DNA from: Blumeriella jaapii
Taxonomy: Eukaryota > Ascomycota > Leotiomycetes > Helotiales > Drepanopezizaceae
Assembly: GCA_009599575.1 (NCBI GenBank)
Contig: VWND01000008.1
Coordinates: 62,001 to 126,000, forward strand
Length of the DNA: 64,000 nt
Direction: 5' to 3'
The number at the start of each line of letters is the position of its first letter. Positions within the stretch are counted from its first letter, which is position 1. Of the stretch, positions 11,640-23,303 are shown in pieces. The position numbers were made by a program, and so were the translations under genes. The notes beneath the pieces were generated by a model that did not search any database, was not told the DNA's origin, and saw only the letters and a list, made by a program, of their open reading frames with translations.

Positions 11640-12900
11640 CCAAAAGCTTTTTTTTCTGAAAAACAGTTTTTCTTCCGAGGAAAAAAAAATAAAAAAAAAG
11701 GCAGAGCGCTAATCATTTCGCCTGTTATTTTTTTGCAGCTTAGCGCTGAGAGCGTTTAGTTGAAACTTTTGCAAAATCAATTAAAAAAAGCGCAAAAGCG
11801 TGAACGATAATTTTTGAAAATTATACGATTGCGACAGACTTTTTAATTAAAGCGTTTAGTAAAATCCATCGAACGTGCTTTTGCCAGTCGCGAATTTGCT
11901 GCTTTTTCTTTTTTTCGCAACGTTTTATTTTAATTAATAAACGCTGCAGATTAATTTTTACGCTTTTCGCGAATTCTTTTTGGATTTTCCTATAACGGCC
12001 AAAACTTTAGCGCGCTTTTTAAACGCTATAAATTTTATTTATTTGCTGATTTTCGACTAGCTTGTATAAAGCGCGTTTCGAACCTTAAGTTTAAGTTAAA
12101 TAATAGTAAAAATTACAAAGCACGCCATTAAAAAACTAAAGTTTTCGATAACTTCGAACTTTATTACGATTATTTCGCTGGCGATCGATTTCGCAAAAAT
12201 TATATATTCGATCAAACCGAAAGCGTAGCAAAAAAGTTTTTAATCCCGCGTATTTTAGACCGCTCCGATTTTATATTTTCCGAAGAATTAATAAAAAAAA
12301 TCGCCGATTTTCTGGCCGATTTTTTAAACGTTCAGAAGGCCGAAAACGAATTTAAAATGCTTGCAATAAATACGCACGACGACTTTTAGCGATTTTATTT
12401 ACGATTTTCCATTTTCGCAGCGAACGCTTAAATACGAACTGATAAACAGTTTCGAAACGCTTTCCGCGATAAAATACTAAAGCGTTTACGAAAAAAGCTG
12501 CATTTGGAATAGGCGCGTATAACGACTTTTAAGAATTGGCTCACCGCCGTCCGACAAAAAAAACAAAATCAATTGACTAAACGAATTTTATACGCGAATC
12601 GCTTTTTAATTAAATTTATTATTTATTAAAATGGTAGATTTTTAATCAAAGCGTATTACGAATTAAATCGTACGTACGAAAGTCGTCCAAATGCTTTACA
12701 GGCTCTTTTTTAACCCTTTGTTTTTTCTTTTTTTTCACGCTAAAACGCCCCCCCTAGCGTTTTTTCCTTTCGATCGGACCAACGATAACGCTCGTTTTTT
12801 ACTTTATATCAGAAAATTCAAAAAAGCCAATCTGCACGATCTTTTACGAGCCGACCCTCGGTTTTACCTAAAGGTTTTTCCAAGTTAATAAATATAAACG
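11640..12900 (+). pseudogene. C2 gag, RIP-degraded
   Basis: This region is collinear with the C1 gag. An N-terminal coiled-coil stretch (…KRER-type heptads near 11780-11830) is followed by the capsid part with FARDRFRKNYI- and LDRSDFIF-like segments at about 12180-12270 and the NEFKMLAI block near 12345. It ends in the frame at 12691-12888. Stops at Gln/Trp codons and many Leu/Pro to Phe changes mark C-to-T RIP on the coding strand. Confidence 0.72.
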
Positions 12901-13029
12901 AAATCGAGCCGGCCGAAAATTCGCTTTTTAATAATAATAATAAAAATAAAAACCTTTTTCCAAACGATTTTTAAAACGTATACGAAAAAGTTAAAAGCTT
13001 TTCCGCTAATCGGAAAAACGCTCAGATTT

Positions 13030-13260
13030 AAGCAAAGCTTTTTTTTAGGCGTATTACGCGATATACGTTATTTTAACGTTCGGAAGCTTTTTGATAGCGA
13101 TTTATTAATAATTTCCGTTACACTTATTAAAAATAGCTTTTCGTACAAAATAAAAGCGCTCGCCGATTTTGAAACGAACGGTTATACGTTAATCGATTCG
13201 GCGCTGATCAAATCTTTTTTTTTTTTTAAAAACTTTTGATTTAATTTTTCCCGGCTTTTT
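13030..13260 (+). pseudogene. C2 protease, degraded
   Basis: This matches the C1 protease at 27998-28198: KALADFETNGYTLIDSALIKS replaces the retropepsin loop A-D-S-G-A-N-G-Y, with Asp kept. The segment 13260-14180 that follows is the protease-RT linker, T-rich and full of stops, with no further motif. Confidence 0.65.
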
Positions 13261-14188
13261 TTTTTGTAAAAAAATATAATAAAACTCGTAGTTATTTAAT
13301 TATATATTTTACGCTTTTTAATTTTATTATTAATAACCGAATACAATCGTTTACTTTTTTTTTAATTATCAACTTCGGAAATTATAATATGATTTTAGAA
13401 AAAGCTTGGTTGGCCGAACATTAAGTTTTACTAAATTGTAATAAACGCAAGCTTTATTAGCCGAAATCTTACCCTTTTACAGCCTTTTACGCTCGTTATA
13501 TTAAAATCTTTTATTTGCATTTCCGAAAAATTTAATCTCGCTATTAAAACGACGCTATAAAACGTAACAAAAACCTTGATTAATTATGACAGACTTACGA
13601 CGCTATGCGAAGCGCGAAAAGGTCGAATTTTATTCGCGGTGCTAATTTCGATAGCGACGCCAATAGGATAATATAAAAAATCATATTATTATCTTTTCAA
13701 GCTGCCGATTCTTTTTTTATTATTATTATTTTTTTTTTTTTTTTTTTTCGTCAAAACAGCTTTTTCGTTTTACGAAAAACAGTTATATTAAAAACCGAAA
13801 AAAGACCTTCGCCGCGATAGCCTTTCAGCTTAATATAATCGATAATTTAAACAAGCTATTTTCTGAATCTTTTAAACGACCAGTTCGAAAACGAGTCTTT
13901 TAATTTACTGCTTATCTAATTTTTATTTGCTAAATTATTATATACGCTTTTAAGCTGATTTTTTAAAAAAAAGCAGTTGAAATGTTTTTAATCTTTTTAT
14001 ACAAAATCGATAAAATATTAAACAACTTTACGTACAACACTTTTTTTAAAATCTAATTTTATAATTTTTTCGAACGTTTCAAAACGAACGAAATATCGAT
14101 TTCGACCTTTTTAACCAGCTTAGCAAAGCTAACTTCGAATAAATCTTTTTTCGAATCTTTTCCTCCGAAATATAAAAACTTCGAACAC

Positions 14189-14940
14189 GTGTTTTCTAAG
14201 GCCGCTAATAACGAACTAGCTTTTTACCGGCCTTACGATTATAAAATCGAGCTTATTATAAATAAAAAAAAGCTGAAATATACTTTTTTGTATAAAATAT
14301 CGATTTCAAAGCTCGAAATTATTAAAACTTATTTGCAAAATAATCTTAATAAAAGTTTTATCGAACTTTCTATCGCTTTTTTCGCTGTTTTAATGTTTTT
14401 CGCAAAAAACCCGACGGTTTATTGCGTTTTTATATCGATTATCGAGCTTTTAATAACGTTATTCGTAAAAATCGCTATCTCTTTTTTTTTATCGATAAGA
14501 TTTTTGCTCGTTTTTCGGAAGTACGAATTTTTACGAAGCTCGATATTCGTTAAGCTTTTTACAGAATTCGAATAGATTCCGTTAATAAAAAACTAACGAC
14601 GTTTCGTACGCGTTACGGCGCTTATAAATACAAAATGCTACTTTTTGGCCTTACTAATAAATCCGCAATTTACCAACGTTATATAAACGACGTTTTTTTC
14701 GATTATTTAAACGATTTTTATATTATATATTTAAATAATATTTTTATTTATTCGTTCGACTTTTTGAAATACGCTATATACGTTTGCAAAATGTTTCAAA
14801 AGTTCGCTAACGTTGAATTACAGGCCGATATTCGGAAGTTTAAATTCAACGTTATTCGGACCCGTTACCTAGGCTTTATTATTTTTATTAAAAGCCTAAA
14901 AGTAAATCCAGAAAAAGTCTTCGTGGTCGCTTACTAAAAG
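14189..14940 (+). pseudogene. C2 reverse transcriptase, active site destroyed
   Basis: The frame at 14189-14575 contains the RT N-terminal part (YLQNNLNKSFIELS...VLMFFAKNP). The frame at 14635-14937 contains FGLTNKSAIYQRYINDV, then the active-site box YLNN (Y-L-D-D in C1, both Asp to Asn), then TRYLGFIIF. A stop near 14573 separates the two. Both changes are G-to-A on the coding strand. Length and order match the Ty3/gypsy family. Confidence 0.88.
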
Positions 14941-15560
14941 CTTTTTATTATTATAAAAAATATATAAAATTTTTTTGGTTTTTGTAATTTTTACCGACGT
15001 TTTATTCGAAACTACGGTATAATTGCAAAACTTTGGTTTATTTAACTAAAACTAACGTTTTTTATAATTTCATTTTTAAATATTAGAAAAGTTTCGACTT
15101 TTTTATATTAGCCTTTATTATTACACCAGTTTTATAATATTACAGGCAAAACCTTTTTTGCATATTAAAAACTAACGCTTCCGACGGCGTAATGGCTTTT
15201 ATGCTTTTACAATTTTATAGCGACGACTGGCTTCCAGTCGCTTATTTCAGCAAAATTATAACTTTCGCAAAATTAAACTACGTCGTATACGATAAAAAAA
15301 TGCTTGTAATCGTAAGATTTTTAGGCAATTTTCGTGCTGAACTAGCTGATTCAGTTTATTAAATTAAAATAATTATTAATTATAAAGTTTTAGAATATTT
15401 TATAATTTCCAAACTTTTGAACGTTCGATAAGCACGCTGGGCCGAGCTTTTCGCCGATTACAATTTTTTTATTACGTATAAACCAAATAAACACAACTTT
15501 TTGGCTGACGCATTAATACGTCGTACGAGCGAACTCGACCGCTAAAACTTTTTTAAACGC
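14941..15560 (+). pseudogene. C2 RNase H, degraded
   Basis: This is collinear with the C1 RNase H (30090-30495). The core with LETDASDGV-type residues starts near 15165, LNYVVYDKKM is near 15280, and the terminal KHNFLADALIRR-like motif is near 15490-15520, here with Asp still present. Many stops interrupt it. Confidence 0.7.
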
Positions 15561-15935
15561 ATTTAGCGTTTGCAAATTTTTCTTCGAGCCGATCAGATTA
15601 ATTACCGCTTTTTAATTGAAAAACTTCGATTTTTTACAATTTTCGAAACAATTGTTTTTATCGTTGAAATAGCTGATTTTTTTTTCGTATTCCGTATCGT
15701 TAATTAAATTTTTCACGCTAATCGTATAGCTAGCAGCCTGATAGCTTTTCGAAAAAAAGCTGTACGAAACGCTACGAAAAAAAACGACGATAATAATATT
15801 CCGTTTTCGTATATATTTAAACGCGACCTGCTGCTATATTACGGTCGCCTGATAATATCAAACGTCGATTATTTTCGTTTAGCTTTTGTACGAAAAATAC
15901 ACGACCAGATTTTCACCGCTTATTTTAGCGCTCGC
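15561..15935 (+). pseudogene. C2 integrase, N-terminal part before A1
   Basis: This matches C1 30540-30875, the linker and the start of the zinc region (KIHDQIFTAYFS-like, near 15898-15930). A1 splits it. The TSD ctcgc is at 15931-15935 and 23304-23308. Confidence 0.75.
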
Positions 15936-16348
15936 TGTAAGGATTGAAAGGCAGGGAAACACTAGTTCAGACAATAAAACTCAGATAAGATTGGATTGAT
16001 AGTCAGATTGATTTCTACTTTCTACATTTTTAGTAAAAGGCGTGTATAAGTACAAAAGAAGGGGTGGAGCCCTCGAGAAAAGTATTTCCCAGGAAACCAG
16101 GCGAATCTTATTTAGTATGCTTTTCCAGCCCCTATCCCGACCTTTTTTTATTTTTTTTAATATAACTTTAATAACTGGTTTTTTAGCAATTATTTTTATA
16201 AAATGTTTTATTTAAATATTATTTTCAGCTTTTATAATATTATCCGGCCTTTACGGCCTATTCGCAAAAAGTGCTATTCGAAAGTTAATAAAAGGCAAAA
16301 AGTCTTGGCGGATTATTTGACTTATATACGTAATATTAGTTTCTGATA
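15936..16348 (-). repeat. 3' LTR of A1 (element sense)
   Basis: This 413-bp copy starts TGTAAGGATTGAAAGGCAGG, nearly unmutated, and ends ttctgata, strongly RIPed, on the inner side. A purine-rich tract (minus strand aaaaaaaaaagtaa) abuts the inner edge at 16349-16362 and is the likely polypurine tract. Confidence 0.95.
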
Positions 16349-16362
16349 TTACTTTTTTTTTT

Positions 16363-16603
16363 AAGCCTTTGATTTCTAAAAGCGATTGATTTTTTTATGC
16401 GTATGCTTTCGTATATAACGTGCGTTACGCTTTCGAAATAACGTGCGGTCTTTTCCGCTTTTGGTCGTGAATTATAGCTGTTTTTTTCGCTTTCGGTCGT
16501 AAATTATAGCTGTTCTGCTGTTTTGTTTTTTTTGTTTTCGGTAGCGCTTCGTATTTTCGTTGAAAAAGCCTTTTTTTTTAAAATGGCCGCTATTTTTCTG
16601 CTT

Positions 16604-16638
<35 letters not shown>

Positions 16639-17560
16639 TTTTTCGTCAGCTTTTTTTTATTTTAATCAACTGTTTTTCGCCGCGTTCGCCGCGAATTTTT
16701 AAAATGCTTTTAATTTTTATTTGCTTTCGGTACGTCCGTTTAATTTTACGCGAAAGCATCACAGCGGATTTTTTGTCTTTTTGCGTTTTCGAGCTTTTTA
16801 GCGTAAAATACAACCGCTGTAAAGCTTCGCATATTCAGTGCTTTTCTGTAAATCTTTTAAACTTTTATTCGAATTCGCTTTTAATTAGCTACAAATTCCT
16901 ATCGCACGCGCTATCGAAGCGCAAATATTTTTCGCGGGCCTTAACGATTTTATAAATCGTTTCGATATTGCTACCGCCGCTGCCGCTTTTTTTTTTTTTG
17001 CTGCCGAAGCCAAAGCTTTTGTTAAAACTTTTATCGATTTTATTATTTACGACGCTTATATAAATCGTTTAAAAAAGGATAACGCTTCGGCTTTTATAAT
17101 AGTCGGAAATCGTGCGAATCGCGCCGCGGCTCGGATTGCCGCTGCCGCTGTTGCTGCTGCGCCCGTTCTTGCCGGTTTGGCGGCTGCTGCTGTTTTAAGA
17201 GTTTTGGCTGCGCCGGCCTTTTTTTTTAACGACGCTAATATAAAACGTATTTTCCGACGTTTCGAAAACGTCGCTCGGATTTATTTTAATTAATTAAATT
17301 AAATTTTGAATTTTTACGAAAATATCGTAATTGCAATTTAGCATTCGACTACGGCTATTATAAAAGTTTTAATTAAAATAAATCGAATATTTTGCGAATT
17401 CGTTTAATATTAATTTTTTTTAGCTTGCCGCTGCTTTTAAGTTTGAAAAAAATAGCGATAACGATAAAAAAAAAAATAACGATAAAAATAAATTAGCTTA
17501 GCGGCGATTCTGAAGTTTTTTAAATGTTTTTGTTTTTTTTTTTTTGCTTTTACGGCGCGC
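16363..17560 (-). other. A1 3' region after the chromodomain
   Basis: This region of about 1.2 kb is conserved in A1, A2, A3, A5 and A7. In element sense it contains a GCN/NGC-rich segment (about 17090-17215), then a Lys/Arg-rich segment with SKTQK..KK, RKI-R-x-x-RKQ, RGERGEKQL and long A tracts (16610-16800), then DRKRKK-type repeats (16440-16520). The antisense frame over the GC-rich part is open for more than 100 codons and is Ala-rich, but the sense frame is open as well, so direction cannot be settled. I do not recognise a family. Confidence 0.6.
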
Positions 17561-17579
17561 ATTCGTTATCGCTCCGTTG

Positions 17580-17770
17580 CTATTATCTGTCGTATTTTTT
17601 AAGTATTTTTTTACAATCTTTTTTGCGTTCGTAAAATGGTTTTCTGGCTTTTAAAAGTTTTCGCTTAGTAAATAGCTTTTTTATCGCATTAAATAATATC
17701 AGTCTTTTTTTATATTTTTGTAAGCTTATATTAATTTGATTTCGTATTTTTCTGATTTTTAGAATTTTAT
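17580..17770 (-). pseudogene. A1 chromodomain
   Basis: On the minus strand this is collinear with the A2 chromodomain at 3736-3930, with the same PEKYEIK..Y.K...YYLI pattern and lost Trp codons. Confidence 0.75.
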
Positions 17771-18870
17771 TATATTATTCTTCGGCTCGATATCGTTTCG
17801 ACCCTGCCAAAATTCTAATAAAAAAACGTAGAAAATATCGTAAATATAATATTAAAAAAAAAGCTCGAATTAATAAGCTTGGCCGTGCTTGTATATAATT
17901 CGCTTAATCTTAAAAAGCTTTAGATATTTATTTGAAAGCTTTCGAAAAAGTCGCAGCTATCGAAAGTTTTTAATCGATAATAACATTTTGTCGCTTATTT
18001 AAAATCTAATCTTTTTGTATTTAGCGTCGTAAAACTTTTTGTAATTCGCGTTGGCTTTTTTAGCTTTTTATTAAATACTTTTTTTTTTTTTTGCAATATT
18101 TTAACTCGTTTTTCCGTTGACGATACCTTTTTTTTTACGACGTCGCTTTCGACGTTGCTGCTAAATTCTGAGTAAAAGCCGTATAGCATGCGAAAAAAAA
18201 TAAAACCCGTAAAAGCGTGTATCGAGTTATTATACGTAAACTCGGCTAAAGCAAGCTTCGTAGCTTAATCGTTTTATCGATAATCGCAATACGTGCGAAA
18301 ATAAAATTTTAAAACTTGATTTTAACGTTCCGTTTAGCTATTTGTTTAAAAATAAAAAGCGGTGTTTAATCGACGTCGTATTTATAAATAAAACATTATT
18401 AAAAACCAGAATTTACTAGTGAAAATTAACCTTTTGTTTGTAATAATCCTTTTAAAGCAGCCAAAATCTTTGTAAACGTGTTATATAAATATTTTAATCA
18501 AATTTAAAATTGAAATCGTTTTTTGTATCGGTATATATTTCGATAGCTTCGTATATCGGTTTATTATAACGAATATCGAATCGTAAATACGACTTCGTTT
18601 TTTGCTAAAAAGTAAATTCGTAATAAAATTTATAATTATCTTTTCTTAAAGTTTCGTAAAAGTCGAAAAAAAAGCTAATTCGCCATAAGGTCGGTGCTTT
18701 TTAAGCTTGCCTTTCTAGCATTTTTCACACGTATTAACGTAACGCTTTACGTCGCCTTGTAAACCAGGCCAGAAATACTTTTTTTCGACCAGTTTTAGCG
18801 TTCGCCGAAAGCTTTAATAGCCGGCGGTCGAATCGTTGTAATTAATCTTTAATATTTCGCTTTTAATAGC
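17771..18870 (-). pseudogene. A1 integrase, RIP-degraded
   Basis: The minus strand has the HHCC region near 18850-18710 (YDDSTAGY, then KKYFWPGLQGDVKRYV) and the DDE core to about 18280. The C-terminal part is at 18189-17860, with an intact frame LYGFYSEFSSNVESDVV...KILQKKKK at 18189-17995 and KNFR then HGQAY-like residues. It is the same enzyme as in A2 and A7. Stops at Gln and Trp codons break the rest. Confidence 0.78.
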
Positions 18871-19329
18871 GCTTTTATTCGAAATATACGCACGTTTTTT
18901 ATAACGTAATAATTTATTTTAGCTTATACGCTAATATTTTTCGGATCCGGCTCGATTGTTTTGCGAAACCGATTCGTACGTTTTTTGTAATATAAAAAAA
19001 TCAAATTTTTATAATTTAAAAATAGTTTTATAAATCGGTTTTGCTAGCTCGTTATTAGCCGTTTCGAATTATAGCAACACAGCGGCTACGCTTTGTAATA
19101 TATATTATTTGCAATTAGTAATATTAGCAAAAAATAATCCGGCGAAAAAACCTTTTATTTGGCTTTTTTCCGCTTACTTTTTATTTTCTGATTTCGTTAA
19201 CAAAAGCTTCGAATATTTATCGGCGCGAAATAGTTTATGCCCCGATTTTAAGCGTGTTTTTACTACGAAAAATATTTTAAAATTTCTTAAATAAACTAAT
19301 TTTAGCTTACGATGCAGCGTAAGCAGCTG

Positions 19330-19960
19330 TTCGTTATTTTTTTTTAAATCTTTTTTTAAATTTGGCCGGCGGAAAAAACCATCCGCCGGGTTAAAAACTT
19401 TTGTTTTATATTCGATTGCAAAATCGTATTTAGCTAGCTCGTCGGTCTATTTCGCTTAGCGTCCGTTTAAACGTTTTTTCGTAAAAAAAAAGTATTTTAA
19501 ATTATAATAATTTATACGCATAATAATAACGTCGGAAGCGCTACGTAAATATTAGTTTTATTATTTAAAAGCGTGAATTATAGTTATTAGCTCAGCGTCG
19601 TAAACTTCGTATTTTTATTTTATAAAAAAAAGCTTTTTCGAATAATATGCGATAGAATGCCAACGTACTTTCGCATTCTTTTCGAATAATTAAAATAATA
19701 TTCCATTTATAACAAATTTCGAAGCGTTTGTTTCGATTTAAATTTTCAATCGAAAATCGAAATAGCGTAGAATCGATGCTTAGCAAAACTTTTTTTTTAA
19801 AAGTAAAAAAGCGAACTTCGCTTCGAATAAAAAACGAAAAAGGCCCGATATTTTTTTTCGTTGCATTTTTTTCAAAAAATCTGTAATAAATCGGCAAAGC
19901 TTAGCGTAGTTTTTAATAAAACGTTTGTAAAAATTAATAAAACCTAAAAACATTTAAATA
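19330..19960 (-). pseudogene. A1 RNase H
   Basis: The minus-strand frame at 19897-19592 (MPIYYRFF...RSLRR) is an out-of-register open frame over this domain. In the proper frame the core begins KIQIETNASKFAI-like near 19750, with HDAEL near 19600 and the DELA-YDFAIEYK / NPADGFFRRP-type end near 19460-19370, where the terminal motif keeps Asp. A linker of about 460 bases with no motif precedes integrase (18870-19330). Confidence 0.7.
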
Positions 19961-19985
19961 TTTCGCCACGTAATAAAAAAGGGCC

Positions 19986-20660
19986 ATTTCCGAATATTAT
20001 TTATTTTTTCTGGGTCCATTTTAATTCTCGTAGAAATAACGACGAAGCTTAAAAACTCAACCGTATTCGTGTCGAAAGCATATTTTTTCAAATTTCCGTA
20101 AAATTTGTTAATACGAAATCTTTCGAAAACTTTTTTTACCGCGTTTATATAATCGTCGGGGTTTTCGAAAAATATTAAAATATCGTCGAAATAAATTATA
20201 TACGTAATATTTACTAAACCGATTAAAGCTTAATTAATATACGCTTAAAAAGTTGTTGATGCGTTCGAAAGGCCGAAAAGTAATACGCAATATTCGAAAT
20301 ATTCGTAACGAATGCGAAACGCAGTCTTCTACTTATCTCTTTTTTTTATTCGAAGGCGATAATACGCCTAAGTAAAATCTAGCTTAATAAATATTTTAAC
20401 TTTTTTTAAACGATCCAAAGTTTCGCTTATAAAAAATAAAAAAATTCGATTTTTAATCGTAACTGCGTTTAAACTTTTATAATCGACGCATAATCGTAAA
20501 CTTTCGTTTTTTTTCGGTATAAATATTACCGGTACGCTAGCAGAGCTAATAAATCTTTTTATTTAGCCTTTTTCTAAGCTCGAATCGAAATATTCGCGCA
20601 ATTCGGTAAGTTTAAATTCCGACAAAAAATAAACTAGTTTCTAAAAAAAATTTTTTTTTT
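19986..20660 (-). pseudogene. A1 reverse transcriptase, YFDD kept
   Basis: The minus strand reads ELREYFDS..KG, then INKFISSASVPVIFIPKKNESLRL near 20560-20490. The active-site box YFDD is intact near 20195 (cgaaataaa on the plus strand), followed by ILIFFENPDDY. The end has the FLGF block near 19990-19930. Stops elsewhere make it inactive. Confidence 0.85.
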
Positions 20661-21019
20661 TCGCGAAATTTATTCGATATTTTATAAAATGGTAAAAAGC
20701 TAAGATAACCGCGGCGGTATCGTCGAACACGTCGGCGTAATCGTCGTATTTAAAAAGTAATTAATGCTGTTTTTTAATAGCTTTTTTTAAAACGATATAA
20801 AACGCTTGCTTCCTTTTGAATTCTTTTTTAAAACGTTTAATTATAACGAGATTAAGCTATAAGCGTTCGATTGGATATCGCCACGATTTAATTCGAAAGC
20901 TTATAACGGGATCGATATTTCGCAACCAAGGAAATTTTAAAATAAATAAAATTCTTAAAATATTTATATCGCAAGCCACGAAATCGTTTTGTATTTTTTT
21001 AGTTATTTTATAATTATTA

Positions 21020-21450
21020 ATAGCGCGAATAAATTGCGTATGCGTGCCGTAAATAATTACTTTTTTTTTTTTAATCGTAAATAAATTAATACGTTTTTAA
21101 ATTGGTTTTTATTTATATTTAATTAATAATTTTTAAATTACGCAGTTTTTCTTCGCGCCGCAATCGATAAAAGCTCGTTTCGTACGAATTTCGCTTTTAG
21201 CTTTTTTAATTTCGACTGAAATTATTATTTTTTGCTTATTTTTTTCGTTCGATTTTATTAACAGCGACGAAATTAAAATCGAGCGAAAGCTTTTCCCGAA
21301 TCCTTAGATTTGTTAGCTTCGGAGCAGTTTGGGGCTATATATTTTTTTCTGTTGCATTTATAATATTCGACTTTTAAACAATTAGCTATGCGGTGCTTTT
21401 TTTTTTGGCAGCGATTGCATTTCGAAAAATAAAAGAAATCGTTAAAAATT
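21020..21450 (-). pseudogene. A1 zinc knuckles and protease
   Basis: The minus strand at about 21440-21330 gives CNRCQKKKHRIANC, a perfect C-x2-C-x4-H-x4-C knuckle, then after KVE a second one, YYKCNRKKYIAPNC, with the first Cys and the His changed to Tyr. The protease follows at about 21190-21130 with RAFIDCGAKKNCV, the retropepsin loop with Asp kept. This is the best-preserved first knuckle of the family in the window. Confidence 0.85.
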
Positions 21451-21544
21451 CTAAGATTTCAAAGGATTTTGTTAAAATTGTCGTTTTTTCGCTTTCGTTT
21501 TTTTTTTTGTAACGTATTTTCGAATCGAGGACGATATATATTTG

Positions 21545-22800
21545 TTTTAGCTTTTAAGCTTTAATCGTAAATATAAATTTTTTTTTTTTTTTTTTTTTTT
21601 TTGCGTTCGTTTCGTCGTTTATTATTTTTCGTTTCGTCGCTGATAATTTTATTAGTATTTTCGATACGACGAGCGATTAATACTAATTTTTCGTGCGAAT
21701 TTATAATTGTAATATTGTTTCGTTTAATAATTTCTTTTCGAAAAGTAGATCGGAGTTTTGCGAAAAACATTTTTTTTTTAATCGCATCGTTTATTATTTG
21801 CAATTGTTATTCGAAGTTATTTAAATACGCAACGAAATCGTTAATTAATTTATGCTTTTTTTGCTTCGCTTTATCGTATGAATTCGAAGCCGCGATTTTT
21901 CGATTTTCCGCATTTATTAAAAAATCCAATATCCATTTTTTAAAATCGTTTTATATAATTCGAATATTCGTAAAACGTCGTTTGTATCCGATCCATCTTT
22001 TTTTTATTTTATCGTCGAAAGCTAAAACACAAGCGTTAATTTTCTTTTGATTAATACAAAATATTACTTTTTTATCCTGGCGGAAACTTCGCTTTGCACG
22101 CCGAATAAAAAATTAAGCTTTTTTAGTATTTCTTCGATATATTAGAAAGTCTTTTATTTTTAATGCTTTTCGGCTCGAATTCGCTATGTCTTTTATAAAA
22201 GGTATAATATATTTAAAAGAAATGCTAAATCGTTTCCAATAAATATTATTATCGTAATACTCCGAAAATACTTTATAATAATCGCTAGCTTAAATTATTT
22301 TTTGTTTTTTTTTAATTAAAGCGGTGTTAAAAAATATAAAAACTTTTTTTTCGATATTTTCGAAAGCGTTAAGTTTTCGTTAAAGTTGTTTAATTTTTTT
22401 TCGGAATTCGTTTCGGCGTTTTAAGGTTTTTTCGAATTTTTTAATTGTTTCGTAAATCTTTTTCTTAGTTTTTTTCTGTTTTATTTTAGCTCGTATCTTT
22501 TTTATTTTTTTACGTTTATCGTTTTTTTTTGTTCGACGCGGATTCGTTTATTAGCTAAATAAATCAGAATTTCGGTGAAAGATTTTTCCGAATCGTTTTA
22601 AACGTAGCTTTTTTTAATAATTTCTTCGATAAAAAAAGTTAGGAAATCGTCGCGCTTTAATAATAAAGTATTTTCGACTTTTAGTAAAACTGGTAACGTT
22701 AAAAAAAACGATAGTACGAAGTTTTCTTAAGCAGCCGAAAATGCTAAGTCTTTTTAAATAGCTGAAAATATTTGTTTTCTGCGAATGCGAAAAGTTATAA
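21545..22800 (-). pseudogene. A1 gag
   Basis: The minus strand encodes the family A Gag. The open frame at 21803-21561 (INDAIKKKMFF..LRSTFRKEI, then ARRIENTNKIISDETKNNK) is the C-terminal capsid part before a poly-Lys tract and the knuckles. Upstream is a charged, probably coiled-coil segment (22560-22330). The sense frame lacks a clear start because the 5' end is RIPed. The plus-strand frame at 21601-22050 is its complement. Confidence 0.78.
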
Positions 22801-22890
22801 TATCGATAATAACGATATAAATATAGTAATATAATAAAAGATTGTTTTAATAATATCGAATTGCCGTTCCGATAAATAAAAAAATCAAAA

Positions 22891-23303
22891 TGTAAAAATT
22901 AAAAAGTAGGGAAACATTAATTTAAATAATAAAACTCAAATAAAATTGGGTTAATAATCAGACTAATTTTTACCTTTTACATTTTTAATAAAAAGCGTAT
23001 ATAAATACAAAAGAAAAAATAAAGCTTTCGAAAAAAGTATTTTTTAAAAAACCAGGCGAATCTTATTTAGTATGCTTTTCCAGCTTTTATTCCGACCTTT
23101 TTTCATCCTTTTTAATATAACTTTAATAATTGGTTTTTTAGCAATTATTCTTATAAAATGTTTTATTTAAATATTATTTCCAATCTTTATAATACTATCC
23201 GGCCCCCACGGCCTATCCGCAGAAAGTGCTATTCGAAGGTTGGTAGAAGGCAGAGGGTTTTGGCGGATCATCTGACTTATACACGTGATATTGGTTCCTG
23301 ACA
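22891..23303 (-). repeat. 5' LTR of A1 (element sense)
   Basis: This 413-bp partner of 15936-16348 has its inner (left) half heavily RIPed and its outer (right) half clean, including ccggcccccacggcctatcc. The sequence resumes as C2 integrase at 23304. Confidence 0.95.

Larger units (their letters stand above)
15936..23303 (-). mobile_element. A1: complete minus-strand family A chromovirus, 7.37 kb
   Basis: The 413-bp LTRs at 15936-16348 and 22891-23303 are flanked by the TSD ctcgc. It is inserted in the C2 integrase. It has the full family A order on the minus strand: gag, two zinc knuckles, protease, RT, RNase H, integrase, chromodomain, 3' region, 3' LTR. It is the only complete family A copy in the window without a nested insert, so it defines the length of the family. 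Confidence 0.95.

Noticed and set aside
16560..16955. 131-codon Phe-rich frame in A1
   Set aside because: It is the T-rich complement of the family A 3' region, dominated by poly-T runs.
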